A model generated the notes under the pieces. The model was not told where the DNA came from and ran no database searches. It saw only the letters and a program-made list of their open reading frames with translations. A stretch of DNA of 25,867 nucleotides from Candidatus Eiseniibacteriota bacterium (GTDB lineage: Bacteria > Eisenbacteria > RBG-16-71-46), in NCBI GenBank assembly GCA_903921835.1, contig CAIXRL010000709.1:1-25867 (forward strand), read 5' to 3'. The position numbers were made by a program, and so were the translations under genes. Shown piece after piece: positions 8,017 to 16,039 of the stretch. The first letter of the stretch is position 1. Each line of letters opens with the position of its first letter.

Positions 8017-8988
8017 CTAGGCGGCCTTCCGCACCGCGAAGTAGGGAAAGACCATGTAATCGAGGCCGCCCACCTGCCAGATCTCGCCGACGTTGAAGCC
8101 GTGCTGCCAGGCCCACGTGGCGAACACGGTCGGCACATAGCCGATCGGGGCCCATCGTGCCGTTGCCATCTCCGAGAACGCATGCAGGGGCAGCAGCATT
8201 GCGCCCGGGTAGGCGTTCGGCCACGAGCGATTCTTCACGTTGACGTAGTTGGGCGTATATGACTCGATGCCACCGAGCGAAGTCGAGGCAAGAGCGCTGC
8301 GAATCCTGCGGCCGGTATAGCCAGAGGCCGTGTTTGTTGACGAGTAGACGTTTGAGATCCACTGCGACGCCCAGACCGCGGAGTCGATCCGGACGAAGAA
8401 GCCGGATTGATCCTCGATCTGGTGGGTGGTCGGAGCCAGCCCCGTCAGGTCGTACCCGTACTTGCCCGAGCTGGGATACGCCGTGTTGTAGTACGAGGCC
8501 ATCGAGCCGAAGAAGTACGGGTAGTCCATCGTGTATCCCGTCTTCGTCATCGATGGGCCCCATCCGAGGTAGCCAAAGACGCCGGTTGTCCACTCCACCA
8601 CGACCACGATGTTGTCGTTGCCGTCGTCGAAGAAGTGGTAATGGGGCACAGCGCCAGAGCCAAGGCACACCCCGGCGCCCACCACGCTGCTCGATCCAGA
8701 AAAGACGGGTCCTCCGGCCTGCGATCGCCAGTTCGAGGCGCCTGAGTACCCGGTGCCGAGATACACCCCAATCCCGTAGCCGCCGCCGTAGTTGTAGTTC
8801 CAGATCGACTCAGACATCGCCGCGCGCAGGTTCACGTACAGCCCGTTCTTGTGCAGGTGCGCTCGCCACCCGGGGCTGTCGCTGACGCTCGAGTCCGAGG
8901 TCCAGCCCTGCGCGACGAGCCACGAGACGAGCAACTGCAGCAAGTCAATGGGGGACGTTGCCGCCCCGGTTACGTAGGACGCGGCCAT
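8017..8988 (-). CDS. Virion tail protein, Tyr/Gly/Ser-rich
   Basis: A 323-residue protein. It opens with a short helix (DLLQLLVSWLVAQGW, residues 15-29), followed by a long beta-rich middle that is rich in Tyr, Gly, Ser and Trp with no membrane segment. The C-terminus reads VGGLDYMVFPYFAVRKA. N- and C-terminal ends resemble those of the next upstream gene product, which has an extra domain in between. Tyr/Trp-rich surfaces often bind carbohydrate, so a receptor-contact or side-fibre role is possible. No named family is recognised with certainty. It lies inside the tail-tip operon, one base from its upstream neighbour. Confidence 0.65.
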   Translation of the reverse strand: MAASYVTGAATSPIDLLQLLVSWLVAQGWTSDSSVSDSPGWRAHLHKNGLYVNLRAAMSESIWNYNYGGGYGIGVYLGTGYSGASNWRSQAGGPVFSGSSSVVGAGVCLGSGAVPHYHFFDDGNDNIVVVVEWTTGVFGYLGWGPSMTKTGYTMDYPYFFGSMASYYNTAYPSSGKYGYDLTGLAPTTHQIEDQSGFFVRIDSAVWASQWISNVYSSTNTASGYTGRRIRSALASTSLGGIESYTPNYVNVKNRSWPNAYPGAMLLPLHAFSEMATARWAPIGYVPTVFATWAWQHGFNVGEIWQVGGLDYMVFPYFAVRKAA

Positions 8989-8989
8989 G

Positions 8990-10570
8990 TCAGTCGAGCC
9001 TCACAGCGAGGTAGTCGTTGCGGTCGGACCGGTTCACGTTGAGCACCACGAGGTGATCGACGGCACCCAGGCGCACCAGGGATTCCGCCGTGATGCTCTG
9101 GCCGGTCACGGCGAACACCCCGGAGAGCTGTCCCGTGGGGTTCGCAAGGCCGAGCAGCATCACCGGCCAGAGCGCATAAGAGCCGTCATGGCAGACGTCG
9201 AGCAGGTTGAAATCCCCGGCGTAGGGCCAGATCAGGTTCTGGGTGGTGGGGGTCCACCACAACGTGTCGCCGGATGCGCTGACGAACGGAACCCAGACGC
9301 CGTCCATCCCGCGCACGTGCAGTTGTGAGTCGTTGACGTACCCGCCGTTGACCTCGGCGTGGGTGAACGCACGATGCCGACTGTCCACGGTCGCCCACCG
9401 CAGGTGGGAGTCGTTCCAGCCCGGATTCCCCCCTGAGACCGGCGCGACCGGACCGCCCAGACAGATCGGGTACGGGTACTGTGATGGCGTGAAGAACGAG
9501 TCGTAGAAACCGAGGTACGCGACCTCGTACTGGCTCTGGATCTTCGCCACGACCATGCAGCGCCGGCCGTCGGCGACAAACCAGTAGGGGATTGAGTTCT
9601 GCCACAGCGGCAGCCACAGGCTCGAGTGGCACCCGGGCTGCTGGTACAGATTGAGCCCGGCCGTGTAGCCGTCGAACGCGAAGATCTCCCAGTCGAAGTA
9701 GTCCTCGGCCGTGCGCCGCAGGTGATGCGCGCCGAGGTAGATCTCGCTGGTGCCGTTGTTGCCCGGCGCCTTCCACATGTACTGGCTGAAGGCGACGTTG
9801 ATGCCGCCCGCCGCGCGCCGCATCTCGATCGCCGAGACCGTGATTGTGGTGCTGTAGCCGGCGGAGAAGTTGAGCCGGTAGCGCGTCGCGCTGACCGGGC
9901 TCGAGACCGTGAAAGCGACGGGGTCGTTGGTCCAACTCACCCAGTTGGTGCGGGTGTCGAGCACCGACCAGGCGGAGCCGGTCCAGTATTCGAACGTCCA
10001 GCTCTTGGGCTGGGTGCTACCGGTACCCACCCAGGTGGTGAGGATCGCGTACTCGGCGATCGTCTCGGCCTCGAGGAAGTCCAACTGCAGCGTGCAGGTG
10101 ATCGTCCCAGGAGCCCAATGACGGGAGCCGTCGCCAATCTTCTTACCATCGATCACGTTCTCCCCGGCCAACGCGCCAGAGGTCCCAGCACTCGCGGTCA
10201 CGTAGCACCCGCGCGCGCGCTGCATGGAGGTCCACTTGGGGGCGGTGGAGAGCGTGAAGACGTCGCCGGCAACGAGGGCGGTACCACCCGCGGTCAGGGC
10301 GAACTGGACCTTCGTGCCCGTGTAGGGCGTTCCGACCGTCGCATTGGAGAGCGCGCCCGAGACCGCCCCCACGACCGTGAACGTCGTCGAGCTCGTGGCG
10401 GTGAGCGTGAACGTCTCGGCCACGGACGCGGAGCCGCCTTTGTAGCCCGTGAGCGTGCCGTTGCCCGTGCCGACGTACGCCAGCCCGAACGCGCTGCCGT
10501 TCGTGGTCAGGAACGTGTGCAGGCGCTCGAGCAGGTCTGCGTGGTCTGATGCGGTGCCGGTCTCGAACAT
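8990..10570 (-). CDS. Tail protein with discoidin (F5/8C)-like domain
   Basis: A 526-residue protein. Residues 8-24 form a short helix and residues 45-112 a Thr/Ser-rich beta region with an ALVAGDVFTLST motif found in phage tail proteins. Residues about 135-251 match the plan of an F5/8 type C (discoidin) carbohydrate-binding domain: LDFLEAETIAEYAI, PKSWTFEYWTGSAWSVLDTR, then TRYRLNFS and ITVSAIEMR. Residues 260-526 are a Trp/Tyr-rich beta domain ending in a VDHLVVLNVNR and YLAVRLD tail. It probably contacts cell-surface glycans. It follows the tape measure by 2 bases and is in the place where distal tail genes begin. Confidence 0.75.
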   Translation of the reverse strand: MFETGTASDHADLLERLHTFLTTNGSAFGLAYVGTGNGTLTGYKGGSASVAETFTLTATSSTTFTVVGAVSGALSNATVGTPYTGTKVQFALTAGGTALVAGDVFTLSTAPKWTSMQRARGCYVTASAGTSGALAGENVIDGKKIGDGSRHWAPGTITCTLQLDFLEAETIAEYAILTTWVGTGSTQPKSWTFEYWTGSAWSVLDTRTNWVSWTNDPVAFTVSSPVSATRYRLNFSAGYSTTITVSAIEMRRAAGGINVAFSQYMWKAPGNNGTSEIYLGAHHLRRTAEDYFDWEIFAFDGYTAGLNLYQQPGCHSSLWLPLWQNSIPYWFVADGRRCMVVAKIQSQYEVAYLGFYDSFFTPSQYPYPICLGGPVAPVSGGNPGWNDSHLRWATVDSRHRAFTHAEVNGGYVNDSQLHVRGMDGVWVPFVSASGDTLWWTPTTQNLIWPYAGDFNLLDVCHDGSYALWPVMLLGLANPTGQLSGVFAVTGQSITAESLVRLGAVDHLVVLNVNRSDRNDYLAVRLD

Positions 10571-10572
10571 TC

Positions 10573-13083
10573 CTATCTCCCCAACGCCTGGCTGTACGCC
10601 CGGCGGTTCTTGCCTGCGACACGCAGGAGCGCGCGCTGAACCTCGGGGCTCTCGATCGACTTCGCGATGAGCCCTTCGTCCAGCGCAATCGTGATCTGCC
10701 CGCCCAGCGTCGCCTGTACCGGCGCAGCGGCCGCCGGCGAGACCAGCCCGCCGTCGGCGTAACCGCGCGTGGGGGACAGAAGCCGCGGCGTCAGGCTGCC
10801 CTGGCGCATCGACTCGAGCGCCTGCAGCGCGCCGGGCGTGCGCACAACTCGCGCCGGCATGACGTACTCGCCATTCGACAGGCGCGCCGGGATGGAGTCG
10901 CTCGTGCCGGTGCCAGGCCCGAGGATCAAACCGCCCTCGGCGGCGCGGAACAGGAAGGTGGTAGCCGCCTTCGCGATGCGCATCGCGACCAGCTGCTGAA
11001 TCGCCTGCGCGATCGAGAGGATCATCTGACTGATCGCGTCGGTCAGGCTGTGCACCTGGTTGATGCCCGAGGCCAGGAAGCTGGATAAGCCGCTCTGGAA
11101 CGCGCCCTTCATCTCCACGCCAAAGTCGGCTGTCTTCACCTTCAGATTGGCGATCGTCGCCGCGAAGTGGTTCACCGCCGCGACCGCCTCAGGCCCCAGC
11201 GCCTGAGCGATCTCCCGCATCTTCTCGACGATTGCGTCCAGTCCCGGAAGCTGGTCGGTGTCGAGCTTCGCGAGTTGCTTCTTCCCGTCGGCCTGCGTGA
11301 TCACGTGCGCGGCCATGTCGGACTCGATCTTCTTGCGCTTGTCCTCGAACGCCTGCAGGTCGACGTTCGCCTGGGCCATCAGGTGCTTGAAGAGGGCGTC
11401 CGCGCGCGCCACGTCGCCGGCCGCCTGCGCCTGCGCGGTCGCGTCGGCCAGAGGCACGTGGCTCTTGACCAGATCGTCCTGGAACTTCTTCTGCTTCGCC
11501 GCGATCGCGTCCAGGGCAATCGCGTAGCGGTTCGCCTCGGAGTCGTCGAGTGCGGCGCGGTCCTGCAGCAACTGCTTCGCGAGCGCGAGACGCTCGGCAT
11601 CTCCCGACCGATCGATGTTCGTCAGGTTCCTCGACAGCTCCTGACGCGCGGCCAACTCCTCGGAGTTAAGAGCGGCCATGGTCCCGGCCCGATCCTCGGG
11701 ATCCTTCACCTGCTGCGCGAGGACGCGAAGCCGAGCGATCTCCTTGACCTTCGCGTCGTAGTTGGCCTGAGCCTTCTGCCGCTGGTCGGCCAGGTACTGG
11801 TCGAGCGACATGCCGCCGGCGTCGTACGCGCGCTGGTCCTCAGCGAGCAGCGCGGCGTTCTTGTCCTGCTCGAGCTTCAGTTCCTGCGCGGCCGCCTGCT
11901 GGAGGCGAGCGAGGTGCTTCTGGCGCTGAGCCTCTTTGTCGGCCGCGTCCTTGTCGCCACCCGTGGGCCCGGCGGGAGGAATCGGCGGAGGCGCGACCAC
12001 GATGTCGGCCCACGCCTTACCCAGCCCCTTCCAGGCGTTGAGCCCCGTGTTCACCGTGACGCGAAACGCGTCCTTGCCGTCCGCGACGAACTTCTGCCAG
12101 TCGTGGTGGAGCACGTCCATCATGAGCGTGCCCACAGCCCCGAGTCCGAGGATGAGACCTGTGAGCGGGCTGTCGACCACGAACGCGATCGTCATCGCGA
12201 ACGCCTTGAAGGTCCGAACCAGAGCGCCCGCAACCTCGCCGAGATACTGGAAGGCGCTGCCCTGGCCGGAGACGTGCGTCGTCATCTCCTCCATCGTCTG
12301 GGCGAGCTGCGGGCCGAAGCCGCGCAGAAACTCGATGCTCGCGCCGCGGCTGTACAAGCCCAGCAACTTGATCTGCTCGTTCAAGCGCTCCACGAGCCCG
12401 ACCGTGGCCTCGTCGACGAAGAAACCTGTCTTCTTCGCAACGTCCACCACGGTGTCGATACCACCGCCCTTCGAGAGTTGGGCGAGCTTCTCGAGCACGG
12501 GGATGAGCGCCTTGCCGTTGCGGCCGGCGAGCCCCGTCATGATCGCGCTCTTCTCCTGGCCGTCCGCCACCTGGTGGAGCGCGTTCGCGAGGACCATCGC
12601 GTTCACGGCGATGTCGTTCGAGGTGAAGTCCTTCGCTGAGAGCGCTTCGCCCCGCGCGTTCTTCAGCCGACCGAACGCGGCAACCATGCCAGGGATGCCG
12701 GCCTTGAGCGCGTCGAGGTTCTTACCCAGCAGGCCCATACCCGCCGTGAGGACCTTGGAGTCGGTGTCCGTGAGCGTCGCGGCATAGGAGAGCGCGGACA
12801 TGTGCTCGACGGTCGTACCGATCTGCTGCGCGAGGTGCTTCTGCTCGACGGCCAGCGAGATCGTCTCCTTCGTGAACTTCACGAACTCGCCAACCGTCAG
12901 CGCGACGCCGAGACCGCCCAGCAGCCCCCGCACGCCCTCCAACCCCTTCGCCAGCCCAGAGAAGCCGTCCTCTGCCTGCTTGCCGGCCGCGTGCGACTGC
13001 GCGGAGAACGCCCGCATCGCAGCGATCGCCTCGGGGGCGCCTTCGACCGAGAGCCGGACCTTGACGTCAGCCACGGCGCCCAC
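10573..13083 (-). CDS. Tail tape measure protein
   Basis: An 836-residue protein that fixes tail length and enters the host with DNA. The N-terminal 100 residues give helical sequence typical of tape measures (VRLSVEGAPEAIAAMRAF). A hydrophobic stretch lies near residues 290-325, a long charged coiled-coil region near 370-620, and the C-terminus carries the tell-tale GGLILGPGTGTSDSIPARLS and NGEYVMPARVV motifs. At about 1.5 angstrom per residue, a tail near 125 nm is inferred. The GTG at 13083 is the first start after the frameshift product's stop. The GTG at 13074 has a slightly better ribosome site (GGTGGG) and is an alternative. Confidence 0.92.
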   Translation of the reverse strand: MGAVADVKVRLSVEGAPEAIAAMRAFSAQSHAAGKQAEDGFSGLAKGLEGVRGLLGGLGVALTVGEFVKFTKETISLAVEQKHLAQQIGTTVEHMSALSYAATLTDTDSKVLTAGMGLLGKNLDALKAGIPGMVAAFGRLKNARGEALSAKDFTSNDIAVNAMVLANALHQVADGQEKSAIMTGLAGRNGKALIPVLEKLAQLSKGGGIDTVVDVAKKTGFFVDEATVGLVERLNEQIKLLGLYSRGASIEFLRGFGPQLAQTMEEMTTHVSGQGSAFQYLGEVAGALVRTFKAFAMTIAFVVDSPLTGLILGLGAVGTLMMDVLHHDWQKFVADGKDAFRVTVNTGLNAWKGLGKAWADIVVAPPPIPPAGPTGGDKDAADKEAQRQKHLARLQQAAAQELKLEQDKNAALLAEDQRAYDAGGMSLDQYLADQRQKAQANYDAKVKEIARLRVLAQQVKDPEDRAGTMAALNSEELAARQELSRNLTNIDRSGDAERLALAKQLLQDRAALDDSEANRYAIALDAIAAKQKKFQDDLVKSHVPLADATAQAQAAGDVARADALFKHLMAQANVDLQAFEDKRKKIESDMAAHVITQADGKKQLAKLDTDQLPGLDAIVEKMREIAQALGPEAVAAVNHFAATIANLKVKTADFGVEMKGAFQSGLSSFLASGINQVHSLTDAISQMILSIAQAIQQLVAMRIAKAATTFLFRAAEGGLILGPGTGTSDSIPARLSNGEYVMPARVVRTPGALQALESMRQGSLTPRLLSPTRGYADGGLVSPAAAAPVQATLGGQITIALDEGLIAKSIESPEVQRALLRVAGKNRRAYSQALGR

Positions 13084-13119
13084 CGATCCCGTCGACGCTG
13101 AATGCAGCCGCTGCTCGCA

Positions 13120-13874
13120 TCACGCCTCCTGGGATTCCTCGAGGATCGGTGGAACCTTCGGCGCCTTCTTCAGTCCGCCGAAGACGTAGAGCAGTTGCTG
13201 GTGCCGGTACCCGCTCATCGCTCGCTCGCGCAGCCGCGCCTCGTAGGCGATGAGTGCTTCTGAAAGCGGCCAGCGCAGCACCGCTCGGTGTCGATCAACG
13301 TCGTGCTGCGACAGCTCTCGAATCAGGTCTGCCCAGGGCCCGTAGTTGCGGCCGCGTTCGGCCCGCTCGGGTTGGGGCTTGCCGGTGTCGCCGCCTCGCT
13401 CGCGGAAGAGCGCTGGGAAGCCACGAATGAGCCGAGCCCGGCCTTCAAGAAAGGGAAGAGCAACTCCATCACGAGGCCGTAGACGCGCGACTTGTCATCG
13501 GGCTCGTCGAGTCCGCCGAGGAACTCCACCGTCTCGGCCTGGACGCGTGGCGTCCACCCGCTCGAGCGGCCCTCGCGGTTGGCCCCAACGAGGACCTCGA
13601 TGAAGCCCTTGAGGCCGCGCGAGGGCGCGCGCACGGCGTCCGCCGGGACAATCAGGCACGCGAGCATCGGCAGCAGCGCCTCGGCCTCGCACAGCGCCTG
13701 CAGGACACGCCAGCCGTAGGCCTCCGGCGTCTCGCCCTCGTGCATCGAGGGATCCTTCAGGCCCGCGACGTTCATCAGCCGCAGCAGCTCGATGTCGTGC
13801 CGCACGGTGCTCTCGCCGACCGGGACGAATGCCCGGCCGGCGAGGAACACCTTTTTCTGGATCGTCGCGCTCAC
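13120..13874 (-). CDS. Tail assembly chaperone, -1 frameshift fusion (gpGT-like)
   Basis: The predicted long product of programmed -1 frameshifting. It shares residues 1-142 with the short chaperone, then continues for 109 codons in the -1 frame to a TGA at 13120-13122, giving 251 residues. The added part has the expected tail-chaperone content: a NYGPWADLIRELSQHDVDRH segment, RWPLSEALIAYEARLRERAM, and an ILEESQEA end. The -1 frame has no start codon of its own with a ribosome site, and both frames stay open together from 13449 to 13323, as in lambda G/GT. The GT-type product should recruit major tail protein to the tape measure during tail assembly and be absent from the virion. Confidence 0.85.
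13323..13874 (-). CDS. Tail assembly chaperone, short form (gpG-like)
   Basis: A 183-residue protein between the major tail protein and the tape measure. Residues 1-45 contain an opening typical of these chaperones (ESTVRHDIELLRLMN), and the middle is helical. After residue 142 the zero-frame tail is a low-complexity Ala/Ser/Pro/Gly sequence ending in GPGQT, consistent with a dispensable end downstream of the slip site. The GTG start at 13874 shares one base with the stop of the major tail gene (TAGTG). It should coat the tape measure protein while the tail tube is built. Confidence 0.85.
   Translation of the reverse strand: MSATIQKKVFLAGRAFVPVGESTVRHDIELLRLMNVAGLKDPSMHEGETPEAYGWRVLQALCEAEALLPMLACLIVPADAVRAPSRGLKGFIEVLVGANREGRSSGWTPRVQAETVEFLGGLDEPDDKSRVYGLVMELLFPFLKAGLGSFVASQRSSASEAATPASPNPSGPNAAATTGPGQT
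13449..13455 (-). promoter_or_regulatory. -1 ribosomal frameshift slippery site C-CCT-TTC
   Basis: Read on the minus strand, C CCT TTC is in the correct register with the zero frame (Pro141-Phe142), matching the X-XXY-YYZ rule so both tRNAs can re-pair on CCC and TTT. Six bases downstream is a small GC hairpin (GCCG-GGCT-CGGC), which may help to pause the ribosome. The -1 frame is open from the slip site to 13120. This is the same design as the lambda G-GGA-AAG site at the equivalent gene. Efficiency cannot be read from sequence. Confidence 0.85.
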
Positions 13875-14683
13875 TAGCTGAGCTCGAGCTCGGTGACGGT
13901 GAACAGTTCGGTGTGGCCCGCGGCCGTCAGTACCGTGACCTTCAGCCCGAACTCGACGGGATCACTCGCGATGAACGGATACGCCCCGTCGCTCGCGATC
14001 GAACAGTTCCAGATGTCGAGCTGGTGCACCGGACCGACGTTCGAAGTGCCGACGTAGAGCAGCTGGCCCTCGATGCGCGGCACATAGCCGCCCAGGACCA
14101 CGTTGAGCGGCGTGGTGATCACCGGGTAGGTGTAGTCGGCGGTGAGCGCGTCGCCGGCGACGAGTCCCGTTGAAGTCATCGCAACGCATTGGATGATCCC
14201 GTTGATCGCGTCGACGATGGTGAAGTCGGACTGCGCGGACAGCGCGGCGCCGGCCTTCTTGATTGTCATCGCCGAGATACCCACGCCGCTGACGACGCTG
14301 CCCCGCTTGGCGAGCTTGTAGATCGCGCCGATCTTCGCGCCGCCCGCGAGCGCCTCCGCCGTCGCCGAGCCACCGGACGCCTGGGTGAACGCGGCGCCGG
14401 CGTCGCCCATGAACACGAGCTTCAGGTTGTCCGGGTTGCACTCCATCAGCGTGATCGGGAACTCGGGCGCGCGCTTCTTCGAGATGCGCGTGAGCGGCGT
14501 CGGCGAGAACGAGGTGAAGTCGAGGATCTCGGCGATGTCATCCCCGATCGTCCCGAACTCCAGCTTGGAGCAGTTGCCCAGATGGATGAGCGGGTCGAGC
14601 ACGCCCGTCGTCAGGTTCTTGCGAGCGAAGAAGACCTTGCCACGCGGCAGCGCGATTCGGCTGGCATCAGCGTTGAAGCCCAT
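13874..14683 (-). CDS. Major tail (tube) protein
   Basis: A 269-residue, beta-rich protein, soluble and without signal peptide, placed between the tail terminator and the tail chaperones, which is the standard position of the tube protein (lambda V position). The N-terminus reads ALPRGKVFFA, and a GNCSKLEFGTIGDD segment follows; such a start is common in tube proteins. Hexameric rings of it should form the tail tube around the tape measure. A GGAGGAA ribosome site precedes the ATG, fitting high expression. The 21-base gap to the upstream gene is larger than most in this operon. Confidence 0.85.
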   Translation of the reverse strand: MGFNADASRIALPRGKVFFARKNLTTGVLDPLIHLGNCSKLEFGTIGDDIAEILDFTSFSPTPLTRISKKRAPEFPITLMECNPDNLKLVFMGDAGAAFTQASGGSATAEALAGGAKIGAIYKLAKRGSVVSGVGISAMTIKKAGAALSAQSDFTIVDAINGIIQCVAMTSTGLVAGDALTADYTYPVITTPLNVVLGGYVPRIEGQLLYVGTSNVGPVHQLDIWNCSIASDGAYPFIASDPVEFGLKVTVLTAAGHTELFTVTELELS

Positions 14684-14704
14684 CGTGTTCCTCCAGTCCT
14701 CGGG

Positions 14705-15166
14705 CTACTTGGCCCGCGTGACGTCATTGACGAGATTGCGGTACTCGATCCCCAGTTCGACCAGGCAGCGCGCGACGTTGCCCTTGCCGACAATCGCCAT
14801 CTTCTTCATGAGCACGACGCGAATCGCTCCGGTGCCGGCGAGCGCTCCGGTGCTGTCCACGGGCCCGCACTGCTTCGAGATCCACTGCACCGCCGCGTCA
14901 ACGGCCTGGCTCGCGCTGACGCCAGAGGTCGCCGCGACGTAGATCTCGAAGTTCGCCTTCACCGTGCGGAAGTCGATGAGGCGGTCCTCGTTCTGGTTGC
15001 CCTTCGGCTCGTCCTCGTAGCCCGAGAGCGCGATCACCGGCATCGCGACCTGGGCCTCGAGGTCCACCCAGCGATCACGCTCGATGACCGGAAGACCCGC
15101 AGGCCGGCCCGTGTTGAGCGCCGTGACGAGGGCTGTCAGCGCGGCCTCCAGGACGGACGCGCTCAT
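14705..15166 (-). CDS. Tail terminator protein (gpU-like)
   Basis: A 153-residue protein at the place of the tail terminator. It starts with a helix (VLEAALTALVTALNTG), has a central beta region (DLEAQVAMPVIALSGYED) and a conserved-looking FRTVKANFEIYVAA strand, then a helix and a final strand (CLVELGIEYRN). This alpha/beta plan fits the gpU or gpZ-like family, which caps the tail tube and mates with the head. It overlaps the previous gene by 4 bases (ATGA at 15163). gpZ-like completion protein is an alternative, since only one such gene is present. Confidence 0.7.
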   Translation of the reverse strand: MSASVLEAALTALVTALNTGRPAGLPVIERDRWVDLEAQVAMPVIALSGYEDEPKGNQNEDRLIDFRTVKANFEIYVAATSGVSASQAVDAAVQWISKQCGPVDSTGALAGTGAIRVVLMKKMAIVGKGNVARCLVELGIEYRNLVNDVTRAK

Positions 15167-15492
15167 GCCGGCACCGGGTAGGCGAGGAAGTGGGTCAGGT
15201 CGTCGTTGCGCAGGTGCAGCACGCTATCCACCACGTACTGCGCGTTCTGGATCGTGACGGTGACGCCCTCCGCGAGTGCGGAGAGCGCCCCCGTCTTCAC
15301 CGTGACCAGATGCGGCCTGGACGTCACCGAGACAGGCGTGCCCCACATCTTCCGCGTGGCAAGGTCCTGCAGGATCGGTGAGTCCTCGCCTGAGAGCATG
15401 CACGGCACCGTGACGCTGCCGAGGGTGACGGTGACGCCGCCACCCGCTGCCGCGAGCATGTGGTCGTACTGCGCAGACGAGATGAGCGCCAT
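15163..15492 (-). CDS. Head-tail connector / stopper protein
   Basis: A 109-residue protein with a small beta-barrel pattern: GGGVTVTLGSVTVPCMLSG, then RPHLVTVKTGALSALAEGVTVTI and VVDSVLHLRNDDLTHFLAY. This is the plan of the gpFII-like head-tail stopper family, with a central barrel and a terminal strand. The gene lies directly before the tail terminator, as expected for the ring that closes the portal after packaging. No membrane or signal sequence is present. Assignment rests on size, fold pattern and gene order. Confidence 0.7.
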   Translation of the reverse strand: MALISSAQYDHMLAAAGGGVTVTLGSVTVPCMLSGEDSPILQDLATRKMWGTPVSVTSRPHLVTVKTGALSALAEGVTVTIQNAQYVVDSVLHLRNDDLTHFLAYPVPA

Positions 15493-15504
15493 GGCCGCGA
15501 GCGC

Positions 15505-15924
15505 CTACTTGTACTTGGGCGTCGCGATGAGGCCGACCCCGATGACGCTGACGATCGTCCCGCCGCCCACGACCGAGGCGAGCAGGAACTTCTTGCGATC
15601 GCCGATGTCACCGATCGGGACGATGAGCGACCCGATCGTGGCCACGGAGACCGCCGCGGTCGCCGCGACCGTGCACGTCGCCGCGCCGGTCGGGGAGGCG
15701 AAGTCGGCGGGCGTGCCGTTGATCGTGTCGCACTCCTGGATGGTCGGCTTCAGCGTCGCCGAAGACGGCGAGCCGGTGATCGAGTAGAAGAGCACCGCGA
15801 CCGCCGGGCCTTCATACTTCGAGCAGTCGACGAAGGCGCCAGAAGCCGTCGCGGTCGTTCCCGCGGCCGCCACGGCAACCGGAGCGAGCAGGGTTTCCGT
15901 CCCGATGAGAGGAAGCAGGTTCAT
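15505..15924 (-). CDS. Putative head decoration or head-completion protein
   Basis: A 139-residue, Ala/Val/Gly/Thr-rich beta protein. It opens with NLLPLIGTETLLAP, followed by strands around AVAVLFYSITG, an IQECDTINGTPADFASP segment, and a DRKKFLLASVVGGG strand near the end; the last residues are IATPKYK. Proteins of this kind are common just after the capsid gene in siphoviruses and are probably head decoration or fibre-base proteins. The ATG at 15924 has a GGAG ribosome site seven bases upstream. The same frame extends to 16017, but the extra 31 residues are poorly protein-like. Not assigned to a named family. Confidence 0.6.
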   Translation of the reverse strand: MNLLPLIGTETLLAPVAVAAAGTTATASGAFVDCSKYEGPAVAVLFYSITGSPSSATLKPTIQECDTINGTPADFASPTGAATCTVAATAAVSVATIGSLIVPIGDIGDRKKFLLASVVGGGTIVSVIGVGLIATPKYK

Positions 15925-15991
15925 CGTGTAGCTCCTTCGGGCATCGCGCCCGTGATTGAGGTCCCGGTGGGGCGGGCCGGCGACGCGAGTG

Positions 15992-16003
15992 GGGGTAAAC
16001 CCC
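15992..16003. other. Short GC hairpin in the capsid-downstream gap
   Basis: The 115-base gap between the capsid stop (16040) and the next start (15924) contains a perfect 4-bp hairpin, GGGG-TAAA-CCCC, flanked by GC-rich bases that may lengthen it with bulges. It has no T-tract. It may partly reduce or stabilise the capsid transcript before the head-tail genes, but no firm terminator or promoter was seen in this gap. Confidence 0.3.
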
Positions 16004-16039
16004 GCGCCGACCTGCACCCGCCCCGATTGCGGTGGGCGA

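Noticed and set aside
8015..8668. Upstream extension of the 357-residue tail protein
   Set aside because: It lies inside another supported gene in a different frame; the ATG at 8014 sits right after that gene's stop.
11167..12787. Plus-strand open frames of up to 490 codons opposite the tape measure
   Set aside because: GC-rich DNA leaves long antisense frames; composition is Arg/Leu-biased and the minus-strand tape measure has clear motifs.
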